7,307 bases of DNA from Bacteroidota bacterium (GTDB lineage Bacteria > Bacteroidota > Bacteroidia > Chitinophagales > UBA10324). Positions within the stretch are counted from its first letter, which is position 1. Every line of letters begins with the position of its first letter. Location of the stretch: NCBI GenBank assembly GCA_003455275.1, contig DMRR01000041.1, forward strand, positions 1-7,307. Direction: 5' to 3'. The notes beneath the pieces were generated by a model. The model did no database searches. It worked only from the letters and a program-made list of their open reading frames with translations, and was not told the origin of the DNA. Position numbers and translations under genes: made by a program. Positions 1 through 5,895 of this stretch are shown here, piece after piece.

Positions 1-710
1 CCATCACGCATACTTACATCTAAAACTGATGATAATCTTCCACCATACTCGGCCGGCATTCCTCCTTTATAAAGAGTGGAGCTATTAATTGCATCTGCAT
101 TAAACACGCTGAAGAAGCCAAACAAATGGCCGGTGTTATACACAGTCGCATTATCGAGCAGAACAAGATTCTGATCTGGCCCACCGCCTCGAACATAAAA
201 TCCGCTAGTCCCCTCAGTTCCGCCCTGAACGCCCGGAAGCAACTGAATTGTTTTCATAATATCCACCTCGCCGAAAATTGCGGGAATGGTTTTTATTCTT
301 TCCATTTTCAATTCAATCTTTCCCATTTCAGCATCATTGACATTGGCATCTTTTTTTTCAGTTTCAATTACTACTTCATTAAGTGTGCTCGCCTTTGGCG
401 AAAGATTGATATTTAACCGTGTATCTTGATTCAACTGAATATTTCTTTCAAAAGAAATAAATCCAACATAGGAAAAGATTACCTCATAATTTCCGGAAGG
501 AAGAGTAATTGAGTAGAAACCAAATTCGTTAGTATAGGCGCCTTGTCCATTATTCTTTATAAATACAGATGCTGCAATTAAACTTTCACCAGAAACGGAA
601 TCTTTAACATAACCGCTTAGAGTGAATTTATCCTGTGCGAAAGTTTTGTTTGGAAAGAATTGAATTGAAAAAAAACAGAGGAGAGTGAATACTGAAAAAA
701 GTATTTTCAT
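1..710 (-). CDS. TonB-dependent outer-membrane receptor, N-terminal part (runs off the left edge)
   Basis: The first 236 codons of an outer-membrane TonB-dependent transporter are visible; the beta-barrel lies beyond the window. A signal peptide occupies residues 1-25 (hydrophobic core, then KTFA before QDKF). Residues about 28-105 form a carboxypeptidase-regulatory-like beta-sandwich (LSGYVKDSVSGESL, then NEFGFYSITLPSGNYEVIFSYVGF), which is typical of Bacteroidota receptors. The plug domain begins near residue 125 and carries the hallmark LLPGVQGGTEGTSGFYVRGG, then PDQNLVLLDNATVYN, and later MPAEYGGRLSSVLDV. A TonB-box-like EVVIE sits at 112-116 between the two domains. Proteins of this type take up large ligands (chelated metals, peptides, glycans) using energy passed on by TonB. 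The substrate cannot be told from this part. The start at 708-710 is the only Met that gives a proper signal peptide. The frame is open to the edge. It lies downstream of the rplT terminator and probably has its own promoter. Confidence 0.93.
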   Translation of the reverse strand, partial: MKILFSVFTLLCFFSIQFFPNKTFAQDKFTLSGYVKDSVSGESLIAASVFIKNNGQGAYTNEFGFYSITLPSGNYEVIFSYVGFISFERNIQLNQDTRLNINLSPKASTLNEVVIETEKKDANVNDAEMGKIELKMERIKTIPAIFGEVDIMKTIQLLPGVQGGTEGTSGFYVRGGGPDQNLVLLDNATVYNTGHLFGFFSVFNADAINSSTLYKGGMPAEYGGRLSSVLDVSMRD

Positions 711-719
711 AATCGCGCG

Positions 720-750
720 CAAATGTATGCGACGACAATAGCTGATGAAA
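720..750 (-). promoter_or_regulatory. Putative promoter of the TonB receptor gene
   Basis: On the minus strand TACATTTG (720-727) matches the Bacteroidota -7 consensus TAnnTTTG and is followed directly by a GC-rich GCGCGC. About 19 bases upstream lies TTTC (747-750), a weak match to the TTTG/TTG -33 element. The end of the -7 box is only nine bases from the start codon, so the transcript would have almost no leader. The core is nearly identical to the one before rpmI. The -7 match is seen directly; promoter activity is inferred. Confidence 0.4.
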
Positions 751-807
751 TATTGGAAACAAGATCAATAATCTTAACATAAATTTTTTAATCAGTATCA
801 AAAACAA

Positions 808-840
808 AAAACCCGCTCTGAGATTTTCAAAGCGGGTTTT
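808..840 (-). terminator. Intrinsic terminator after rplT
   Basis: A 10-base perfect inverted repeat (AAAACCCGCT at 808-817, AGCGGGTTTT at 831-840) encloses 13 bases. Inside it a U-G pair and UGA/UCA can extend the stem to about 14 pairs with a five-base loop. Read on the minus strand, the hairpin starts 21 bases past the rplT stop codon and runs into a T-rich tract (TTTTTTGTTTTTG), so it fits a Rho-independent terminator of the rpmI-rplT unit. It separates that unit from the TonB receptor gene. The arms are A/T-flanked on both sides, but no plus-strand gene ends here, so only the minus-strand role is supported. Confidence 0.88.
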
Positions 841-861
841 CATATTTTAGTTGTAATAAAT

Positions 862-1206
862 TTATTTCACTTTATCAATAATTGCTTTAAAAGCATTCGG
901 TTCATTCATCGCAAGATCAGCTAGCACCTTACGGTTAATATCAATATTATTTTTTTTCAAAGCAGCCATAAACCTGCTATAGCTCATTCCATGTTCGTGA
1001 GCAGCCGCATTGATGCGAATGATCCAAAGTGAGCGGTAATCACGCTTCTTCTGTTTACGGCCAACATAAGCGTAGCCAAGCGCTTTATCAACTGCATTTT
1101 TAGCTGAAGAAATGTTGCTCTTTTTTGTTCCCCAAAATCCTTTGGCTCTTGATAAAACTTTTTTGCGGCGGGCGCGGGATGCAACTGAATTTACTGAACG
1201 AGGCAT
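862..1206 (-). CDS. rplT: 50S ribosomal protein L20
   Basis: L20 is a primary 23S rRNA-binding protein needed early in large-subunit assembly. The 114-residue product is close to the usual length of about 117. It begins [29 protein letters not shown], which gives the long, basic, rRNA-threading N-terminal tail (roughly residues 1-60). The conserved [20 protein letters not shown] and MSYSRFM stretches follow (about 54-83), with a helical C-terminal domain ending in KAIIDKVK. The start is fixed by the conserved MPRS. It lies 29 bases behind rpmI on the same strand with no promoter-like element between them, and a strong hairpin follows, so the two are probably one transcript. In several bacteria L20 represses its own operon by binding an RNA site upstream of rpmI. 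The very short predicted leader here leaves little room for such a site. Confidence 0.98.
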   Translation of the reverse strand: MPRSVNSVASRARRKKVLSRAKGFWGTKKSNISSAKNAVDKALGYAYVGRKQKKRDYRSLWIIRINAAAHEHGMSYSRFMAALKKNNIDINRKVLADLAMNEPNAFKAIIDKVK

Positions 1207-1235
1207 AGTAGTTTACTTAAAGTTATGTTCGAAAA

Positions 1236-1430
1236 TTATTTTACCAAAAGATGTTTCATTTTCTTAACCTGAGTCTCATGAACCAACCCGGATTGGCCTA
1301 AGCGCTTTTTACGAGTCTTTGATTTCTTTGTCAGAATATGACTTTTGAAAGCCTTCTTTCTTTTTATTTTACCTGAGCCAGTGAGTTTTAATCTCTTCTT
1401 CGCACTGCTGTTGGTTTTCATCTTTGGCAT
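1236..1430 (-). CDS. rpmI: 50S ribosomal protein L35
   Basis: L35 is a small basic protein of the large ribosomal subunit. The product is 64 residues, the usual family length, and starts [20 protein letters not shown], matching the conserved L35 N-terminus (MPKxKTxxxxxKRFKxTGxG). Lys/Arg-rich segments follow, then HLLVK at the end. An upstream in-frame ATG would add eight residues (MRAQIFSV), but the family start MPK at 1428-1430 is preferred and the longer form would begin within or next to the predicted promoter. It is the first gene of the unit. infC, which comes before rpmI in many bacteria, is absent: the upstream gene is ribD on the other strand. No Shine-Dalgarno sequence is present. 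Confidence 0.97.
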   Translation of the reverse strand: MPKMKTNSSAKKRLKLTGSGKIKRKKAFKSHILTKKSKTRKKRLGQSGLVHETQVKKMKHLLVK

Positions 1431-1451
1431 TACTGAAAAAATTTGAGCGCG

Positions 1452-1481
1452 CAAATATATGCGGACAAGTCACAATTCAAA
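1452..1481 (-). promoter_or_regulatory. Putative promoter of rpmI-rplT
   Basis: On the minus strand TTTG (1478-1481) is followed after 18 bases by TATATTTG (1452-1459), a full match to the Bacteroidota primary-sigma pattern TTTG...TAnnTTTG. GCGCGC follows at once. Transcription would start near 1445, giving a leader of only about 15 bases before the L35 start codon. The matches are seen directly and the start point is inferred. No comparably good element was found for ribD on the other strand of this spacer (1431-1613); TTTG at 1552-1555 followed by TAGGTTTTTG at 1570-1579 is the nearest, with spacing that is too short. Confidence 0.6.
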
Positions 1482-1613
1482 TTTGTGAAACAGATTTAGG
1501 AAATGAAAAATCAATAGGTTTCAAATATGATGTCTGTTGAATTCTGAGCTATTTGTAACTTAATTCAAATAGGTTTTTGCGACTTTCATTCAAACTAGCA
1601 TTTTTACCAGCTG

Positions 1614-2654
1614 ATGGTAACCGATTCAGAATTTATAAACAGGTGTTTCACTCTCGCTGGCTTGGGATTGGGTAAGGTAGCACCAAATCCTCTGGTTGGT
1701 GCTTTGTTGGTTTATGAAGGAAAAATTATTGGGGAGGGTTATCATCAAAATTTTGGTGAACCACATGCTGAAGTCAATGCAATAAAAAACGCTGAGATGA
1801 ATTTCCCAGAATTGGTTTCTTCAGCTACTCTCTATGTTAACCTTGAACCCTGTTCGCATTTCGGAAAAACTCCGCCTTGCGCTGATCTTATCATTCAAAA
1901 AAAAATAAAAAAAGTAGTCATCTCCAACCTTGACCCCAACCCGCTGGTTATGGGAAAAGGTATTCAGAAATTACGGAATGCAGGAATAGAAGTCGTTACG
2001 GATGTTTTGAAAGAAAAAGGTAAAAACCTCAATAAGCGTTTTTTTTGTTTTCATGAGAAGCATCGCCCCTACATTATACTTAAATGGGCACAAACTTCCG
2101 ACGGTTTTATGGCACCACTTTCTGGTGATCGATTTCAGATTTCGGGCGATGATTCATTAGAACTTACGCATAAATGGAGAGCCGAAGAGCAATCAATTCT
2201 TATTGGAAACAAAACTGCTCTGAGCGACAATCCAATTTTAAATATTCGATTGTGGACAGGCAAGAACCCAATTCGTATTGTTATAGATTCCAAACTTTCT
2301 CTTCCTGAAAATCTTCACCTGTTTGAAAAAAATATTCCAACCATTGTTTTCAATTCAAAAAAGAATGAAGAAATGGAAAACCTTTCTCTTATAAAGTTGA
2401 ATTTTAATGAGCAGGTTTTGAATCAAATTCTCGATCACCTTTATGTCAAAGGAATATCTTCAGTAATTGTGGAAGGAGGTGCTTTTACTCTAACCGAATT
2501 TATCAAGTCAAATCTTTGGGATGAAGCAAGAATTTTTTCTTCGTTAAATAAGAAGTTGTTAAACGGAAAAGTTGCGCCACAGCTATCAGGAAAAAATGTT
2601 TTTGAAAAAAATTTTTCTCAAGACAAGTTGGTAATTCTTCAAAACAATATTTAA
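1614..2654 (+). CDS. ribD: Bifunctional riboflavin biosynthesis protein: pyrimidine deaminase and reductase
   Basis: RibD carries out two successive cytosolic steps of riboflavin synthesis: zinc-dependent deamination of the diaminopyrimidine made from GTP, then NADPH-dependent reduction of its ribosyl side chain. Residues 1-145 are the deaminase: APNPLVGALLV at 23-33, the zinc site H51-A-E53 (E53 being the general acid/base), and PCSHFGKTPPC with C80 and C89. The reductase follows from about residue 150: RPYIILKWAQTSDGFMA, the conserved HKWRAEEQSILIGNKTAL, DNPILNIR, PIRIVIDSKL, and the nucleotide-binding VIVEGGAFTL near 290. At 346 residues it is slightly shorter than E. coli RibD (367), and both domains appear whole. 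The ATG places the first helix (SEFINRCFTLA) as in the family. No other riboflavin gene lies in the window and no FMN-riboswitch-like structure was recognised upstream. It diverges from rpmI. Confidence 0.97.
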   Translation: MVTDSEFINRCFTLAGLGLGKVAPNPLVGALLVYEGKIIGEGYHQNFGEPHAEVNAIKNAEMNFPELVSSATLYVNLEPCSHFGKTPPCADLIIQKKIKKVVISNLDPNPLVMGKGIQKLRNAGIEVVTDVLKEKGKNLNKRFFCFHEKHRPYIILKWAQTSDGFMAPLSGDRFQISGDDSLELTHKWRAEEQSILIGNKTALSDNPILNIRLWTGKNPIRIVIDSKLSLPENLHLFEKNIPTIVFNSKKNEEMENLSLIKLNFNEQVLNQILDHLYVKGISSVIVEGGAFTLTEFIKSNLWDEARIFSSLNKKLLNGKVAPQLSGKNVFEKNFSQDKLVILQNNI

Positions 2655-2701
2655 TAAAATTTTTTCGTCAAAGGATTCATCTATTTTGCCCGCATTAAAT
2701 C

Positions 2702-3370
2702 ATGAATCAGATAAGTAATTTTTTCCATCAGGTTATGAATGATCCGGGTTCGGTTTTCAATCCTGAGTTGGTAATCATGTACGGAGGAATTACTATTTTA
2801 TGTATTACAATTTTTTCTGAGACAGGTTTGTTTTTTTGTTTTTTCTTTCCCGGAGATTCATTGGTATTTACTGCAGGAGTGCTGACCGAAACCGGCATTC
2901 TCCCCTATCCGTGGTGGCTGGCAGCTTTGCTGATGATTGCTTCTGCAATTATTGGAAATATGGTTGGTTACTGGTTTGGAAGAAGAACCGGAAGCTTACT
3001 GATGACTCGGCGCGATTCAATTTTTTTTCGAAAGGAATATGTAACCGCCGCTGAAAATTTTTATGGCAGATATGGCGGCATGGCCCTAGTGCTTGGCAGG
3101 TTTCTTCCTGTTATCAGGACCTTCGCTCCTATTGTGGCTGGTGTAATCAAACTTCCATTTCGAAGATTTTTCTTTTACAGTTCTATTGGCGCTGCTCTCT
3201 GGGTGGTGCCGTTAACCCTTGCCGGAAATCTTCTGGGTAGAATTCAATTTGTAAAAGATTATCTGGGATACATAATTATTGCAATGGTAATTGGAATTAC
3301 CAGTCCGGTTCTTATCCGGCTGATGAAAGAAAACAGAAAAGCAAAAAAGAAGAATGAAAAGATTAATTAA
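2702..3370 (+). CDS. DedA/VTT-family integral membrane protein
   Basis: A 222-residue polytopic inner-membrane protein of the DedA (SNARE-associated, VTT) family. Members are linked to undecaprenyl-phosphate or phospholipid translocation and to membrane homeostasis; the substrate of this one cannot be read from sequence. Visible family marks are E40-T-G, the re-entrant motif FPGDSLVFTAG (49-59), GNMVGYWFGRRTG (85-97), YGRYGG (121-126), and the second re-entrant region GRFLPVIRTFAPIVAG (132-147) with its conserved arginines. SSIGAALWVVPLTLAG follows (160-175). A last hydrophobic segment (about 188-206) precedes a very basic tail (KENRKAKKKNEK), which should be cytoplasmic. The length is normal. 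It starts 47 bases after ribD without a Shine-Dalgarno sequence. The C-terminal tail is lysine-rich enough to be mistaken for a signal, but it is common in the family. Confidence 0.93.
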   Translation: MNQISNFFHQVMNDPGSVFNPELVIMYGGITILCITIFSETGLFFCFFFPGDSLVFTAGVLTETGILPYPWWLAALLMIASAIIGNMVGYWFGRRTGSLLMTRRDSIFFRKEYVTAAENFYGRYGGMALVLGRFLPVIRTFAPIVAGVIKLPFRRFFFYSSIGAALWVVPLTLAGNLLGRIQFVKDYLGYIIIAMVIGITSPVLIRLMKENRKAKKKNEKIN

Positions 3371-3412
3371 TTCAATCGTTCAATTGTAATTTGCAATCAT
3401 TGATTATATAAA

Positions 3413-5260
3413 ATGACTTCCACTTTCAGGCATATTTCCTTCCTCATTTTATTTTTTTTTCTGTGCAAAATTTCTTTCGCAACCGATCCTCATAGTTTTT
3501 CAATTCCGGAAAATGCAATCGTCAATAAATTATTTCTTGATATAAAAGTTGACTTCTCATCTAAAATCATTCGCGGAAAAGCTAAATGGATAATTCAAAA
3601 AACTGATACTGCTACAACAATTCATTTCGATACCAAAAACCTGATAATAGAAAAAGTTACGATTGATGAATCAGAACTTCCGTGGAAATTTTCTTTCGGA
3701 AGATCAGATGAAATTTTAGGCCATGAATTAATTATTCCGCTGCAGAAGCAAACGACTGTTGTTACTATATACTATTCTACAACTCCTGAGTCGGCTGCCT
3801 GCCAGTGGCTCGACCCTAATCAAACCGCAGGAAAAAAATTACCATTTATGTTCACACAGTGCGAAGCAATACTTGCACGCACCTTACTTCCGTGTCAGGA
3901 TAGCCCCGGTATTAGATTTACCTATGAAGCAAATGTTCAGGTACCGGAAAATATGCTCGCACTTATGAGCGCCGAAAACCCACAGGCTAAAAATGAAACG
4001 GGTAAGTATCACTTCAATATGTCTAACCCAATCCCTTCCTATCTTATAGCGCTTGCTGTTGGAGATATAGAGTTCAAACCAATTGGCGAGAGAACGGGAG
4101 TCTATGCTGAGCCATCGGTAGTAGAAAAAGCAGCTTGGGAATTTGCTGACATGCAAAAGATGCTTGATGCAGCGGAAAAACTTTATGGCGCTTACCAGTG
4201 GGGCAGGTATGATGTACTTGTGCTTCCACCGAGTTTCCCATTTGGTGGAATGGAAAACCCGAGACTCACTTTTGCCACACCTACTGTTTTAACCGGAGAC
4301 CGTTCGCTTGTTTCTCTTATCGCACATGAAATGGCGCATAGCTGGAGCGGCAATCTTGTGACTAATGCAACCTGGAATGACTTCTGGCTTAATGAAGGAT
4401 TTACAGATTACTTCGAAAGAAGAATTACTGAAGCATTATATGGAAAATCATTTGTTGATATGGAAGCAGTTTTAGGTATGCAATCACTCCAGCAAACTAT
4501 TGCTGACTTCGATTCAACACCTGCCCTTCAATGTCTCAAACTAAATCTTTCAGGAATGGACCCTGACGAGGGCGCAAGTGACATTGCATACGAGAAAGGT
4601 TATAGTTTTCTGAAAATGATGGAAACCAATGTCGGAAGAGATGAATGGGATGCTTTCCTTCTGAAATATTTTTCTTCTCATGCTTTTCAAACCATGACCA
4701 CTGAACAGTTTGAATCCTACTTGCGTACTGAATTACTAAGCAAACACCCGGGGCTCGAAAAAAAAATTCATTTGCATCAATGGCTATATGAGCCGGGACT
4801 TCCGGACAATGTAGTGATTCCGGTCAGTGAAAGATTTAATGCAGTAGATGACGCTGAGAAAAAATTTATTGAAGGAGCCAATCCTAAATCGCTTCGGGTT
4901 GCAGCATGGACTACTCAGGAATGGCTTCGATTTATTAATGAGTTTCCTACTGATCTTTCGTTTGAAAAAATGGTTGCACTTGACTCGGTTTTCCATTTTT
5001 CGAAAAGTAATAATTCTGAAATCGAAGATGCTTGGTTTCTTCAATCTTTAATTCATAATTACGCTCCTGCCTACCCTTACATTAAGACTTTTCTTATAAA
5101 TGTGGGAAGAAGAAAATTTCTTACACCCCTATATGAAGAAATGATGAAGAGCGAAGAAGGGAAAAAACTTGCGATGGTTATTTACAAAGAGGCACGGATA
5201 AATTATCACTATGTAAGCAGGGAAACTATAGATAGCATAATTGAGTGGAAGCAACCCTGA
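3413..5260 (+). CDS. Secreted M1-family zinc metallopeptidase, leukotriene A4 hydrolase type
   Basis: The architecture matches eukaryotic LTA4 hydrolase/aminopeptidase (615 residues here, 611 in human) with an added signal peptide at 1-23 (cleavage near SFA-TD), so it should act in the periplasm or outside the cell. An N-terminal beta domain (about 28-225) ends in PSYLIALAVGDIE. The catalytic domain has GGMEN (278-282), the zinc motif H305-E306-M-A-H309 and third ligand E328 in WLNEGFTDYFER, and the transition-state tyrosine Y393 in AYEKG. The C-terminal helical domain (about 470-612) aligns with the LTA4H one, including GRRKFLTPLYEEM, whose R566 and K568 match human R563 and K565. Compared with human, Q136 is Glu (E151), Y267 is Phe (F277) and Y378 is Ala (A388), while D375 is kept (D385). 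Aminopeptidase activity is the likely role. Human residue numbers are from memory. It starts 42 bases after the DedA gene. Confidence 0.94.
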   Translation: MTSTFRHISFLILFFFLCKISFATDPHSFSIPENAIVNKLFLDIKVDFSSKIIRGKAKWIIQKTDTATTIHFDTKNLIIEKVTIDESELPWKFSFGRSDEILGHELIIPLQKQTTVVTIYYSTTPESAACQWLDPNQTAGKKLPFMFTQCEAILARTLLPCQDSPGIRFTYEANVQVPENMLALMSAENPQAKNETGKYHFNMSNPIPSYLIALAVGDIEFKPIGERTGVYAEPSVVEKAAWEFADMQKMLDAAEKLYGAYQWGRYDVLVLPPSFPFGGMENPRLTFATPTVLTGDRSLVSLIAHEMAHSWSGNLVTNATWNDFWLNEGFTDYFERRITEALYGKSFVDMEAVLGMQSLQQTIADFDSTPALQCLKLNLSGMDPDEGASDIAYEKGYSFLKMMETNVGRDEWDAFLLKYFSSHAFQTMTTEQFESYLRTELLSKHPGLEKKIHLHQWLYEPGLPDNVVIPVSERFNAVDDAEKKFIEGANPKSLRVAAWTTQEWLRFINEFPTDLSFEKMVALDSVFHFSKSNNSEIEDAWFLQSLIHNYAPAYPYIKTFLINVGRRKFLTPLYEEMMKSEEGKKLAMVIYKEARINYHYVSRETIDSIIEWKQP

Positions 5261-5325
5261 ACTAGTAAACAGTAAGGGAACAAAAATCAAGTCAACATTA
5301 TATTGTCATCATAATTTTTTAGTTG

Positions 5326-5829
5326 ATGGAAGAAAGCAACCAACCTAAGTCTGCAGAAAAATTAATTACCGATGAAACAAAAATTGATTCACGCAATTTA
5401 CCGCAGTATAAAGAACTGCTATTAGAGGAAGCACAACAGCGAGTAAACCTTGCAAGAAACTGGATGTATTTTATTGGAGGAATTAACCTGACGGTGGCCA
5501 TGATTTTTTATTTTCAAAGCCATAATGTTTTTAACCTGGATGTTATTGTTCAAAGTGTTTTTGGATTTGCCTTTTTTGGTTTTGCAATCTGGGTTCGACA
5601 TCAACCAAGGGTTGCTGTTGTTTCGGGAATGATTCTTTATCTGGCTATTATATCACTTACTGCGATGGTTGATTTGAGAACAATTTCAAGCGGAATAATT
5701 TTCAAAGTGATGATCATTTATGCATTTGTCCGCAGCATGAAAGCTGCAACCGAAGTCGAAAACCTTCGTGATGAATTAGGGAAAAACAGAAAAGATATTT
5801 CTGACCTGCCGATTGATATGATTAAATGA
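5326..5829 (+). CDS. Unrecognised membrane protein with four predicted helices
   Basis: I do not recognise this 167-residue product. Its first 45 residues are hydrophilic and rich in Glu, Lys and Gln (a likely helix around PQYKELLLEEAQQRVNLARN). Four hydrophobic segments follow at about 46-63, 71-90, 95-115 and 119-137, and then a charged tail (KAATEVENLRDELGKNRKDI) that could form a short coiled coil. There is no signal peptide, and both ends are probably cytoplasmic. Positive residues lie before helix 1 (R39, R44), after helix 2 (RHQPR, 91-95) and after helix 4 (R136, K139), which fits an N-in, C-in topology. The ATG at 5326 is preferred over an in-frame TTG just before it (5323). The gap to the peptidase gene is 65 bases. 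Composition resembles the neighbours, so nothing suggests recent transfer. That it is real is supported by the long open frame and ordinary codon use. Confidence 0.8.
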   Translation: MEESNQPKSAEKLITDETKIDSRNLPQYKELLLEEAQQRVNLARNWMYFIGGINLTVAMIFYFQSHNVFNLDVIVQSVFGFAFFGFAIWVRHQPRVAVVSGMILYLAIISLTAMVDLRTISSGIIFKVMIIYAFVRSMKAATEVENLRDELGKNRKDISDLPIDMIK

Positions 5830-5895
5830 GCACTTTTGTTCGCTGTCTCAACAAAATAATTTATTCTATAAACCAATTAGAAATAAAATTGCTTC

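Noticed and set aside
126..416. A 96-codon plus-strand open frame
   Set aside because: It lies wholly opposite the TonB receptor frame, which has strong family motifs throughout. Its own translation shows no recognisable domain.
1431..1454. Eight-residue longer N-terminus for L35
   Set aside because: The conserved family start MPKxKT begins at 1430, and the longer start would overlap or directly abut the predicted promoter.
1513..1576. Nine-base direct repeat AATAGGTTT (1513-1521 and 1568-1576) in the ribD-rpmI spacer, considered as an operator pair
   Set aside because: It is short and AT-rich, the flanks are unrelated, and a chance match in such sequence is plausible.
1556..1613. FMN riboswitch before ribD
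   Set aside because: The spacer is too short and lacks the conserved multi-stem pattern of that element.
3451..3460. Runs of eight or nine T in the starts of several genes (also near 2040, 3021 and 5912), considered as phase-variation tracts
   Set aside because: All frames are intact through them. Poly-T is expected from Phe codons in hydrophobic segments of an AT-rich genome.
3884..4156. A 90-codon minus-strand open frame
   Set aside because: It is antisense to the conserved N-terminal domain of the M1 peptidase and has an arbitrary composition.
5835..5864. TTTG, 18 bases, TAATTTAT as a promoter for the lamin-tail gene
   Set aside because: The spacing is good, but the second box lacks the TTTG end, so the match is too weak to list.
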